A stretch of DNA of 64,000 nucleotides from Bradyrhizobium sp. cir1 (lineage in GTDB: Bacteria > Pseudomonadota > Alphaproteobacteria > Rhizobiales > Xanthobacteraceae): NCBI RefSeq assembly GCF_014198245.1, contig NZ_JACIHE010000006.1, positions 186,001 through 250,000 on the forward strand, written 5' to 3'. Shown here one piece after another: positions 1 to 8,216 of this stretch (its first letter is position 1; each line of letters begins with the position of its first letter). Under the pieces are notes generated by a model, which did no database searches, was not told the origin of the DNA, and saw nothing but the letters and a program-made list of their open reading frames with translations. Position numbers and translations under genes: made by a program.

Positions 1-1044
1 CTCGGCGGTCAGGATATCGATCAGGTCGGTCTGCTCCTCCGGCAGAACCAGCTTCTGCCTGAGATCCGGCTGATACGCGTAGGGCGTCATGTCGTCGGCA
101 TGGACCCAGAGATAGTGATGCAGCTCGAGGTGAAACATCAGCATGTAAGGGTGGATGGGAATCCGACAAAATAAGCCTCTTGGGATCGCGGCTTTGGATT
201 CCTCGACCTCATCCTCAGCGCTGTAGAGATTGCTCTTGGCGGCCTTGCGCAAATACTGGCCCAGAATGTCGCCGGTCACCTCCAGCGTCAGGTCGCGCGT
301 CGTCAGGATGCTCTCGTCATTGACCAGGCGCGCCGGACTGCCGCTGGATGAAAGCACGATGAGGTCCTTGCGCGACCAATCCATGTCGCGCCGCGACGAG
401 GTCGGATCCTCCGCGTAGAAGCCGGTGCCGCGACCTGAGAACTGGGCGCCATAGCGGCCTCTCCAGGCGAAATAGCGTTCCGCGGTCGCGTCATGGGCCT
501 CGATCAGCTCCGGCGTCTCCTTGAGAAAGCCCTTTGCCGCGAAGATCTCGGCCACGGTCTTGCCGACGATATCGGCCGCCGAGATCCGGAGCGTCGCCGT
601 CGTGAGACTTCCCTTGGCGTTGGCCTTCAGCTCGATGAAGACGCGTCCTGCCTCGTCATTGGAGGGCGGCGTATAGTCGAGCCGCGTCACCACGTAAGGC
701 AAAGGCCGGCTCGCCGCGCTCGTCGTGAACATCCAGCCGCGGATGGAGTTTGCAATCAGGTAGCGGGCAGTGGCCGGGAGCAGCGCCTCCAGGTCCTCCG
801 CCGCAAATCTTGCACTGTTGTGGCCGAACGTGCGCTGCAGCGTCGCGATATGCGCGGCGCGGGCGTGCAGGTCCGGCCCAGCATCCCGGTAGAGTTGCTG
901 GAGGAAGTCGAGCTGCTCATGCGAAAGCTGGCTGAAGGCCACCTCGACCCTATCGCCGAAGCGCAATTGTTCCTTCAACGAAGCCAGCTTCGGGAAGGCC
1001 ATGGCCATCGCTTCGATGTGTCGCCGTTCGATCTGCAGCTTCAT
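1..1044 (-). CDS. Uncharacterised protein, N-terminal part (C-terminus outside window)
   Basis: The frame is open from an ATG at 1044 to the window edge, giving 348 residues that begin MKLQIERRHIEA. The start overlaps the stop of the upstream amine oxidase gene as ATGA, so the two are probably co-transcribed and translationally coupled. The visible part has no signal peptide, membrane segment or Walker motif. It shows a mixed helical N-terminus and, near residues 300-320, an aromatic and histidine-rich stretch (HPYMLMFHLELHHY). I do not recognise the family. Because the protein continues leftward, a catalytic domain such as an ATPase could lie outside the window, but that is only a guess. Confidence 0.6.
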   Translation of the reverse strand, partial: MKLQIERRHIEAMAMAFPKLASLKEQLRFGDRVEVAFSQLSHEQLDFLQQLYRDAGPDLHARAAHIATLQRTFGHNSARFAAEDLEALLPATARYLIANSIRGWMFTTSAASRPLPYVVTRLDYTPPSNDEAGRVFIELKANAKGSLTTATLRISAADIVGKTVAEIFAAKGFLKETPELIEAHDATAERYFAWRGRYGAQFSGRGTGFYAEDPTSSRRDMDWSRKDLIVLSSSGSPARLVNDESILTTRDLTLEVTGDILGQYLRKAAKSNLYSAEDEVEESKAAIPRGLFCRIPIHPYMLMFHLELHHYLWVHADDMTPYAYQPDLRQKLVLPEEQTDLIDILTAE

Positions 1045-2660
1045 AGGGAAATGCCCGCCGACCCTTGATCCGCCACCTCGGCCTTTGCCAGCAGCAGTCG
1101 ATTGGCCGAGAGCGAGAATTCCTGCCAGGCCGCGGCGATGTCGCGGAGAATCGTCTGCACATAGTCCTTGGACGGGCGATGCTCGTCGGGAAAGTTGGAG
1201 AGCGCGCAGGAGGTCCGGTTGAATGCAACGACATCGTCGAGAAGCGTTTGCATGAGATCCCCGAACGGTTTCTGCACCTCCGGCATCAACGCCGAGCGGC
1301 CGCGCTCGACAGCCACGCCGCTCATGTCGAACGTCAGGCCGTGGAGGACTGTCAGCGCCTCGGCGAACACCGCCTCGATCGATCCCAGAATGGCGACCTG
1401 GGTGAGTTGTTCGCGTTGCTGAACGGCAAGGCTGCGGTTGAGCCGATGACGATAGCCGTCGAAGGCGACGTCACCCTGGGCGGCAACCCAGGCGCCAAAC
1501 CGGGCGAGACTTGCGGCATTCCCGGAAAGCGAATGGTCGGCATTGCTCCATGGCTCGGCTCCGACCGTCACGGCTGCAGCGCGGCCGAGCGCGCGATCGA
1601 TGCGCCGCGCGGCGTCGAGCGCACCTTCGAGGTGGCCTACGGCACGGCTGGCTGTTTCCGCGCCGCCCAAATAGAGACGCCCCTCCCATAGCGGCCGCCG
1701 CAGCAGCGGATTGTCAACGTCGACATGGTCAGCAACGGGCGCAACGCGGTCCAGTGCGCTGCAGGTCAAGCGCTCGGTCGCCCAATCCTGATAGTGCTGC
1801 TCGCCTTGCTCGAGCGCCGGTCCGAAGACCTGGACCATCTGGCTCGCCATCAGCATCGGCAGGCCTGCGCCGAAGGTCTTGCGCACATCCGGAGGTAAGG
1901 CGAGGAATCCCCCGAGCGCCGCCTTCTCCCCGCTCGCGTCGCAGGCATCGAAGATTTCGCCCAACACGGCCCGCTCATGGGTCACAAAGGCATTGCCGGA
2001 CCTTCCGTCCTCGCGCCAGGAGGCCCGGTCGTAGCCAATGACGACCTTGGCCTGCGCGGCCATCCAGGTCTCGGCGTTGCGCATCGCCTCCCCTGTCGCA
2101 TCGTCAAGCTCCGGCTCGAAGCGGACGTGCTCGGCGAGCAGCCGCGGCGGCAGCGCGAGCACGACCCGTCGAGCTTCGACCTCGACAGATCGATCTCCAG
2201 CTCGAAACGTGAGAGCGACGCGATCGCCGCGATCTGCCACGTGCGTCAGCTCGTGACCCAAATGGATGCGGTCGCGCAGCAGTTCTCTGGCGACGGCGTC
2301 GACGAGGCTGGCCATGCCGCCGCGAACACGGCGAGAACCGTTATGAATCGCTTTGCTCTCGAGCTGCTCCGGCGCCTTCTCGGGATCGCGCAGATGAAGC
2401 ACCGTGCCTTCGTCATGCTGGGGAAAGTCGGCAAGACCAAGATCGGCGATCAGACGCGCGATCAACGGCTGTGTCTCCGGCCAGAACCAGGTGGGACCGA
2501 GGTCGATCGCAAGGCCAGCCCCTGTACCGCCGACCGACAAGATGCGCCCGCCGAGCCGCGCGCGCGCTTCGAACAGCGCAAATCCGGCGCCGCGGCGGTG
2601 CAAGCCCCGCGCGACGGCAAGACCGCACAATCCACCCCCGATGATGGCCGTATCGAGCAT
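1041..2660 (-). CDS. FAD-dependent amine oxidase family protein
   Basis: This 539-residue protein starts with a dinucleotide-binding fold: AIIGGGLCGLAVARGL near the N-terminus, followed by an acidic residue and RLGGRI, the usual arrangement of flavin-containing amine oxidases. Near the C-terminal end of the oxidase domain, WEGRLYLGGAETASR fits the second FAD-contact motif of the family. It is longer than a minimal amine oxidase (about 430 residues); the last 150 residues are helical and unassigned. The start at 2660 has AGGGAG about 8 bases upstream. An upstream in-frame ATG was rejected because the sequence before residue 1 does not resemble the family. The substrate is unknown. It overlaps the next gene by 4 bases. 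Confidence 0.8.
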   Translation of the reverse strand: MLDTAIIGGGLCGLAVARGLHRRGAGFALFEARARLGGRILSVGGTGAGLAIDLGPTWFWPETQPLIARLIADLGLADFPQHDEGTVLHLRDPEKAPEQLESKAIHNGSRRVRGGMASLVDAVARELLRDRIHLGHELTHVADRGDRVALTFRAGDRSVEVEARRVVLALPPRLLAEHVRFEPELDDATGEAMRNAETWMAAQAKVVIGYDRASWREDGRSGNAFVTHERAVLGEIFDACDASGEKAALGGFLALPPDVRKTFGAGLPMLMASQMVQVFGPALEQGEQHYQDWATERLTCSALDRVAPVADHVDVDNPLLRRPLWEGRLYLGGAETASRAVGHLEGALDAARRIDRALGRAAAVTVGAEPWSNADHSLSGNAASLARFGAWVAAQGDVAFDGYRHRLNRSLAVQQREQLTQVAILGSIEAVFAEALTVLHGLTFDMSGVAVERGRSALMPEVQKPFGDLMQTLLDDVVAFNRTSCALSNFPDEHRPSKDYVQTILRDIAAAWQEFSLSANRLLLAKAEVADQGSAGISL

Positions 2661-2734
2661 TCCGCACTCCCTACCGTCACTCGATCCGAAGGTGTCATTG
2701 CAAGAATCGCGCAAGGTGTACGCCATCCCCCCAG

Positions 2735-3319
2735 GTGGAATTACGGATGATTTCGAGCGTCGCATCCGTCGGCCTGCGCCGGAAAGTGGCACAGAACTTG
2801 ATCGTATCGAGCCACCATGTTCGAGATGTAGGGATTGTCACGATCTTTGTGTCGGATTCCGCCCACGCATATTTGCTGGCGACAGCGATCCATGCCGTTC
2901 CGGCGGAGCGGCTGGATCGCGGCTTTCGACTCCTGGTGCTCAGGCAATACCATGTCGAGAGGGCGCCTCTGGCTTTCGCCTGGATCGACCAGCGGTTGTT
3001 GCGCGCGCCGCCGCGGCTCAGTCGTCACGGACTGTTCTTCGCCAATACGTTTCGGCCCGAGATTGTGGCTTGGCTCAGCGAGCAGCTCGGTCGGCCATCG
3101 CTTCGTGACGCCACGGGGCGCGCTCATCGCAATCCGCGATGGCCCACCATGAGGTGGCACAGCCAGGACCGCTCATGGCCTGATGGAACGCGCACGATCG
3201 AATGGTTCGTCGACGTCGGTTTTCAGGACGTCGCGTCGTGGACAGCGTTTCAACGGCGCTGGCATGAACAATTGGGTGGAATCGAAGGCCACAGACCTGA
3301 CTACGCCAACAGCGCATGA
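2735..3319 (+). CDS. Hypothetical protein
   Basis: The 194-codon frame diverges from the amine oxidase gene. Codon choice is G/C-rich at third positions in the second half, and the composition looks like a folded protein (VTIFVSDSAHAYLLATAIHAV, then many Trp, Arg and His residues). It has no clear signal peptide or membrane helix. The first 30 codons are less convincing, so the true start may lie inside. I do not recognise the family. The opposite-strand frame over the same bases is low-complexity and was not kept. Confidence 0.45.
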   Translation: MELRMISSVASVGLRRKVAQNLIVSSHHVRDVGIVTIFVSDSAHAYLLATAIHAVPAERLDRGFRLLVLRQYHVERAPLAFAWIDQRLLRAPPRLSRHGLFFANTFRPEIVAWLSEQLGRPSLRDATGRAHRNPRWPTMRWHSQDRSWPDGTRTIEWFVDVGFQDVASWTAFQRRWHEQLGGIEGHRPDYANSA

Positions 3320-3356
3320 CCACTGCGAGCCGACAGCGCGTCAAGCCTCGCCGGGC

Positions 3357-4259
3357 TCATCGTGGCAACCAGCTCGGCCAATGCACTCTGAGCGGGACTC
3401 CCTGCGCAACGATCGCGCCTTCGTCCGCCTCAGCCAGGCGATCGAGACGCACCAACGCAAGGCCCTGCGCACCGGAGGCCGCAATCAAGCGCCCGAGCTC
3501 GGCACCGCCGGCCGTCAGCGGCGTACCGACACTCGGCAAAGCCGCCGTGCCGGCAACGGGCAAGACCCGCTTGCGCAATTCGCCCTTCAGCTTCATGCGC
3601 GCGGTCAGCTCTTGGCCCAGGTAGCAACCCTTCCTGAAATCGACGCCGTTCAGCATCTCGAAATTCGCCTCGAGCGGATAGCAGCTCTCACCCGCGATCT
3701 CGGGGGAATCAGCGACACCGAGCGCCAACCGATGAGCGTCGTAATCGGGAGCCGCAACGATAGCGAAGCCCTGTCGGCCAAGTTCAGCTTCGATCGGATC
3801 GTCGGCCGGACAGATAAGCCGCGCCCCCAACGCCGCAATCCGCGGGTCGACAAATGCATGATGGCCTGCAGCCGACGCGGCCTTGCCATTCCCCTGCTCC
3901 GGATCCAGTCCCAGTTGTGCAACCGCCTCGGCTCCCCAGACTGCGATCACGATAAGAGGAGGCGTCGCTTCAACGAACTCCACCTCCGCGCGCAGTTTGA
4001 AGGTCGTCAGACGCTTGAAGAACTCCTCGACATGAGCAGCGGCGATGTCGATGAGGATCCGATCCTGCTCCGCCATGATGAAGAAATCGCAGAGCAGCTT
4101 GCCCTGGCCCGTGAGCATCCCTGCGTAGAGCGGACGGTTCGGAGCAAGCTTGCGAATATCGTTGGTCACCAACGCTTGCAGGAACTTGACCCGGTCAATT
4201 CCACTCAAGGCGACGACCTTGCGATCACGCAGGACGGCAGCCTTCAGCGACGCTGTCAT
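3357..4259 (-). CDS. ygfZ: YgfZ/GcvT-type folate-binding protein
   Basis: This 300-residue protein has the YgfZ signature KGCYLGQE near residue 210, containing the conserved Cys. The N-terminal half resembles the GcvT fold (DRVKFLQALVTNDIRKL, then GQGKLLCDFFIM). Family members bind tetrahydrofolate and help maintain certain iron-sulfur proteins and modified tRNAs; they act in the cytosol. CGGAGGTGAG lies just upstream of the ATG at 4259. The gene converges with the upstream hypothetical gene and diverges from the Rieske ferredoxin gene, so it is probably a single-gene unit. The family assignment is secure; the cellular target here is not visible. Confidence 0.9.
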   Translation of the reverse strand: MTASLKAAVLRDRKVVALSGIDRVKFLQALVTNDIRKLAPNRPLYAGMLTGQGKLLCDFFIMAEQDRILIDIAAAHVEEFFKRLTTFKLRAEVEFVEATPPLIVIAVWGAEAVAQLGLDPEQGNGKAASAAGHHAFVDPRIAALGARLICPADDPIEAELGRQGFAIVAAPDYDAHRLALGVADSPEIAGESCYPLEANFEMLNGVDFRKGCYLGQELTARMKLKGELRKRVLPVAGTAALPSVGTPLTAGGAELGRLIAASGAQGLALVRLDRLAEADEGAIVAQGVPLRVHWPSWLPR

Positions 4260-4602
4260 GACTCACCTCCGCACAATGACGAGAGGACGGGCAGACAATC
4301 CCGTCCGTCAACGAGGCTCCGGTCATCGGCTTTCGCAAAACCGTAACGCAGCTCCCACACGACAAGGTGCGGGAGACGGGGTTCACGGTCGGGTAGCAAA
4401 ATGAGTGCCAATACGCCGCCGTTGCAGGACCGACATTTGCGCGGTGGGCTCTCTGTCACCCATCGATCGCGCTAACGGCCGGGTCATTGGATGTCGCGTT
4501 TGCGACATTGGACACAAGAGCGATGCCTGTCGGAGGGCCTTTTGCTGGTCCGGAACTTGCGTGTTGCCGGCTCAAAGGTTCTTTTTCAGAAGGCGACCCG
4601 AC
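4260..4602. other. Divergent intergenic region without a recognisable gene
   Basis: These 343 bases separate the divergent ygfZ-like and Rieske ferredoxin genes and must hold both promoters. No protein-like frame, repeat or palindrome stands out. A frame running into the Rieske gene from 4405 has poor composition and was not taken as coding. Confidence 0.6.
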
Positions 4603-4941
4603 ATGGCATTCACCTCAATCTGTCCCACGAGCGCGGTGAGTGAAGGAGCCATGGGCCTCTTTCATGCCGGCCGCAAGAGCGTGCTCCTGGTTTGGCCAAC
4701 CGGCGGCGAACTCAAGGCCTATCGCGGGCGCTGTCCGCATGCGGACATGCCGTTGAACGATGCCACGTTCAACGGGCAGATCGTCACCTGCCCGCATCAC
4801 CAATGGGGTTTCGACAGCACCAGCGGCAAATGTGTGACGCACATCGTCCGCAACGCGCTCCACTCCTACGATCTGCGCGTGGAAGGGGACGAGATTCTGG
4901 TCGACGTCGGACCGATCAAGGCGGCGCGTTCGCCGGCGTGA
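4603..4941 (+). CDS. Small Rieske [2Fe-2S] ferredoxin (TmoC-like)
   Basis: This 112-residue protein has both Rieske cluster motifs, RCPHADMPL and TCPHHQWGF (C-x-H and C-x2-H). Its size and layout match soluble Rieske ferredoxins of multicomponent oxygenases such as toluene-4-monooxygenase subunit C, which carry electrons from a reductase to an oxygenase. The start at 4603 was chosen because AGAAGGCGA lies upstream and the domain begins at once. No oxygenase or reductase subunit is adjacent, so its redox partner is unknown. The next gene, 43 bases downstream on the same strand, encodes a J-domain protein. Confidence 0.85.
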   Translation: MAFTSICPTSAVSEGAMGLFHAGRKSVLLVWPTGGELKAYRGRCPHADMPLNDATFNGQIVTCPHHQWGFDSTSGKCVTHIVRNALHSYDLRVEGDEILVDVGPIKAARSPA

Positions 4942-4984
4942 CCTCGGCGCGCGACGCCGGCTCATGCGTGAAAAGGCACCCGGC

Positions 4985-5458
4985 ATGACGGACAAAGAGG
5001 AATGGGTCATCTGGAACGGCTCGATCGGAATTCTCGATATGGCGACGATCGGCCGTATCGAGGATGGCGAGAGCGGCAGGCGAGCCTTTCTTGCGCGGCC
5101 TTACGACATCGTGGGCCCGTTCAGTCTTGACGAACTTGAAACGCGGGGCCGGATCGTGTTCGGCGAATGTCTCGTGATGTCGCGCCGGAGATGGCGGGAG
5201 GATCAGGTCAATTTACGCTTCGAAGCGCGGGAAAGGCGCCGAGCCTTCCTATTTTGGCCGGAGTTCAACGACGATCGGGAGCACCGCGAGGTCCTGGACC
5301 TTCCGATGGAAGGCGCGCTCAGGTCTTCGGAGATCAAGGCTGCCTTCCGGAAGTTGGCCAAGAGCGCACATCCCGACGCTGGCGGCAGCAACGAACACTA
5401 CCGCCGTATCGCGCTAGCGCGCGACACTCTGCTCGAGCAAATCGGAAGCGCCTCGTAG
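4985..5458 (+). CDS. J-domain protein with an uncharacterised N-terminal half
   Basis: The 157-residue product ends in a J domain: roughly residues 108-157 read VLDLP..., then AFRKLAKSAHPDAGG with the HPD tripeptide needed to stimulate DnaK-type ATPases. The first 100 residues (WNGSIGILDMATIGRIEDGE and following) match no family I know and may bind a client. The start at 4985 has AAAGG upstream; an earlier in-frame start at 4964 has no better signal. It follows the Rieske ferredoxin gene closely on the same strand. A link to Fe-S or oxygenase assembly is conceivable but is inference from position only. Confidence 0.75.
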   Translation: MTDKEEWVIWNGSIGILDMATIGRIEDGESGRRAFLARPYDIVGPFSLDELETRGRIVFGECLVMSRRRWREDQVNLRFEARERRRAFLFWPEFNDDREHREVLDLPMEGALRSSEIKAAFRKLAKSAHPDAGGSNEHYRRIALARDTLLEQIGSAS

Positions 5459-5991
5459 ATTTGCGGGCCGATCGCGCTTGATCCCGGACTTCAGGCCATA
5501 ACGACGCGGTACGACATCGATCGGAGTTCGACCGACAGTCGTCCACGTATGCCGCGCCTCACGTTAGCCGTCTTGAGATTTTCTGTGATCTCCCGGTGCA
5601 CACGTCGTGCACAGGCCGCACTCTAACCAATTGAAAGACTTGAACTCTCGGTCCAATCCATCATGGGGGCCACAGAGAAGCGATAGTGTTGCGATTTCAA
5701 TGATTTACCTGTATGAGGCGATATAGATTACACATTGCTCTTATCTCCTAGCGTCTCGTGGCATCATGCTCAAGATCGCGCTCTCGAGCAATCGGCCTCA
5801 AGATTGCAAACCGGAAGAGCGAGCAAGATCGATCGCAAATGCTGCAGCCAGAAGAAGCTGCATCCCGCCGCAGCAGAGTTCGTCCAATCCATCAACATAA
5901 GGTGAGCCTTCAGCCCACATTTGACGAAGTCTCAGGCGCAACTCTCTACTAGTAGCTCTGCACAGTGGTTTTGACGGGTTGGATCCGGGGC
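5459..5991. other. Gene-free region flanking a mobile element remnant
   Basis: This 533-base stretch between the J-domain gene and the IS630-type remnant holds no convincing gene. It contains one copy of a dispersed repeat (5581-5668), followed by DNA with lower GC than its surroundings (about 5670-5760). The right part abuts the insertion-element remnant; no terminal inverted repeat could be defined because the other end of the element is lost. Confidence 0.6.
5581..5668 (+). repeat. Dispersed repeat copy A
   Basis: About 88 bases here align with 23709-23796 in the same orientation, at roughly four in five positions. Shared blocks include ATCTCCCGGTGCACACGT, ATTGAAA and GAACTCTCG, ending in TCCAATCCATCATGGG. 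It has no obvious reading frame. Copy A lies just left of insertion-sequence debris; copy B follows an ABC-transporter operon. Confidence 0.75.
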
Positions 5992-6294
5992 TTAGATTAG
6001 CTCCGGGAGATGTTTTGGATCAATGAGGACCTCGATACTGCGAGGGGTCCTCGGCTGCCTCGTGATGAGGCCTGCCCGCTCCAGCGTCAGCACCATCTGG
6101 TGAACGGAAGGCGGGCTGACGCGGAAATATTGCTGCATGTCGGTTTCGGCCGGGGGTCTGCGGTGCAGCCGGGTGTAGAGATGGATGAAGGCCAGATACT
6201 GCCCTTGCTTGGGCGTGAAGGTTTTTGCCGAAGGACTCACGCCGGCCATCCGATTCAGTTGTTGGTGCGTGCCTCGAACATGGAGGCACGCCAT
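5992..6294 (-). CDS. Small winged-helix DNA-binding protein (LexA/MarR-like) beside an IS630-type transposase
   Basis: This frame of up to 100 codons contains a helix-turn-helix of the LexA N-terminal or MarR type: TPKQGQYLAFIHLYTRLHRR, then a helix with SPPSVHQMVLTLERAGLI, then RTPRSIEVLI. The real start may be the internal ATG at 6249 (MAGVSPSAK), giving 85 residues. It is divergent from, and overlaps by 2 bases, the start of the broken transposase, an arrangement often seen as a passenger with IS630-family elements. It may regulate the transposase. It appears intact although the neighbouring transposase is not. Confidence 0.55.
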   Translation of the reverse strand: MACLHVRGTHQQLNRMAGVSPSAKTFTPKQGQYLAFIHLYTRLHRRPPAETDMQQYFRVSPPSVHQMVLTLERAGLITRQPRTPRSIEVLIDPKHLPELI

Positions 6295-7101
6295 GAATGT
6301 ACGCTATCGGGTCGACCTCAGCCAAATCGAGCGCACGGAACTCAAGGCGCTGCTCAGCGGCGGCAAACATGCGTCCCGTAAGCTCAAGCGCGCGCAGATT
6401 TTGCTGGCTGCCGACGCCGGGGGCAGCGACGAGGAGATCGGGCGGAGCGTCGGAGTGGGCGGCTCGACCGTGTACCGGACCAAGCGCCGCTTCGTGGAAG
6501 GCAATCTGGAGCGGGCGCTGAGCGAGGAGCCGCGGCCCCGGGGCGGAGCGCAAACTCACGGGCAAGGAAGAAGCCTTGCTGGTGGCGACGGCCTGCTCCA
6601 GTCCGCCAAAGGGCCGCGCCCGCTGGACGCTCGAACTGCTGGCAGGTGCGATGGTCGAACTCACCGAACACAAGAGCCTGTCGCACGAGACGGTTCGGCG
6701 GCGGTTAGCCGAAAATAGCCTCAAGCCCTGGCGCAAGGACATGTGGTGCATTCATTCCGCAGGTCGACGGCGAATACGTCGCCCGCATGGAGGACGTGCT
6801 CGATCTCTACACCGATGCGCCCGACCCCAAGCGGCCGGTGGTGTGCTTCGACGAAAGCCCGGTGCAACTCATCGGCGAGGCGCGCCAGCCGATTCCGGCC
6901 GCGCCCGGCCGGCTCGAACGTTACGATTACGAGTATCGCCGCAACGGCACGGTCAATCTCTTCGTTCTCCTCGACGTGCATCGTCCCTGGCGCAAGGTCA
7001 AGGTTACCGAGCGGCGGGCGGTAGAAGACTACGCCCACTGCATGCGCGACATCGTCGATGTCCATTATCCAGATGCCGAGATCATCCGGGTCGTGCAGGA
7101 C
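6293..7101 (+). pseudogene. IS630-family transposase, frameshifted and truncated
   Basis: The conceptual protein begins MNVRYRVDLSQIERTEL and continues through an N-terminal helix-turn-helix region (SDEEIGRSVGVGGSTVYRTK). The frame breaks near 6537, where an extra base lies in a C/G run, and resumes as KLTGKEEALLVA. It breaks again near 6750, where a 4-base CATT duplication occurs, and resumes as QVDGEYVARMEDVLDLYT. The first catalytic Asp is visible in VVCFDESP. The match stops at the codon of the second catalytic Asp (IRVVQD, ending 7101), beyond which the sequence belongs to another gene remnant. The C-terminal third and the catalytic Glu are missing, so it cannot transpose. Confidence 0.8.
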
Positions 7102-8003
7102 GGAACAGCGGCGTCTGCCGCACGCGCTGCTTCCGACTTGTCCGAGAACGCCGGCCCCGCCATCGCATCCATCGCGCGCCAGAACTGCTCTCCGATCGAG
7201 GGCGCGGGGTTCGCGGACAGAATCTCGAGCGCCGAGGCCAGAGTTTCGGCCGAGGTTGCAGCGCTCGAGACGTTCGCGACGTCGACGGCGAGCGGTTGCG
7301 ACATCGTCGCCCGCGTCAACGCGGCATCGACATATTCCATCGTGCGCGCATCGGTGCGCGTGTAGCTTCCGCGATTCACGATCACGGTGCCGCCGAACTC
7401 CCAGGATGTTTCCGTCGCGGATGCCGCGAGATTGATTGAGCGCACACCTGCGGCGGGCAGGGACAGAATTTCCCCCTCCTGAGCGACGCCGCGACTGTCA
7501 AGTTGTCGCCGTCGATATCGACGTCGTTGGCGAGCTGCTTGCGCGCGCGATTGCGAGCGTGTCGCCATGGATCACGGAGAACGGACCGTCATTGGCCGCG
7601 ACCGGCTTGTCGTTGACAGGCGTGGTCGTCGGGGTGAAGACGTCACTGGCCGTGAGTGAGCCATCGCTCGCGGTGACCAGGATGTCGAACGCACCGTTGA
7701 AGTTGAGCGGCGGAGTGCCCGCGAACTTGTTGCCCGTCAGCGTCAGCCAGGATGGCAGCGCGCTGCCATCCGCCAGCGTGGCGGAATAGATCAGCGTGTT
7801 GCCGTCGACGTCGGTGAAGCGGCCGGCCAGGATCGTGAAGGAGACCGCAGTATCCTCGGCCGAGTTGACCTCGGATAGCGGCACCGACACCACAGGTGCG
7901 TCGTTCACCGGCGTGATCGTCAGCGCGCCGTCGCTGGCCGTGACCCTGATGTTGATTGTGCCATTGTAATTCGCCGGCGGCGTGCCGGTGAAGGTCGTGC
8001 CAT
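7102..8003 (-). pseudogene. Fragment of a large Ig/cadherin-repeat surface protein
   Basis: Reading leftward from about 8003, the translation shows tandem Ig/cadherin-like modules: GTPPANYNGTINIRVTASDG, then a second copy GTPPLNFNGAFDILVTASDG, with linkers such as TPVNDAPVV and TPVNDKPVAANDG. These are typical of very large secreted adhesins and tandem-95/He_PIG repeat proteins. The frame shifts near 7540-7480 (LANDVDIDGDNLTVA is in another frame), and a non-repeat tail (SINLAASATETSWEFGGTVI and onward) follows. Both ends are lost: the right end meets the amidase promoter region and the left end abuts the transposase remnant. Confidence 0.75.
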
Positions 8004-8189
8004 TGAACCAACACCGCCTTCGATCGCCGTTGCTCACTCCGTGTAAAGATAGGACCTGGGCTTTTGAACCGCAAACGGCCTGCGAAATGAGCGACCGCCT
8101 CGCCTCGGCGCAATCGGTCATCCATTTCTGCGCGTGCCGGATCGCACCAGTTTCGCACCAGAAACCGTCTCCACCAGGAGGGACGAACG

Positions 8190-8216
8190 TGGCCGAACAT
8201 CAGGAAAAATGGTGAT
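8190..8216 (+). CDS. Possible 8-codon leader peptide overlapping the amidase start
   Basis: A strong AGGAGG lies 7 bases before a GTG at 8190 that opens the short frame VAEHQEKW and stops at 8214-8216. Its final codons overlap the amidase ATG at 8209 as ATGGTGA. It could couple translation to the amidase, be a cut-back remnant of an older gene, or be chance. Confidence 0.3.

Noticed and set aside
493..1068. A + strand frame opposite the first gene
   Set aside because: The minus-strand frame is open through the whole segment with good codon use and is coupled to the amine oxidase gene.
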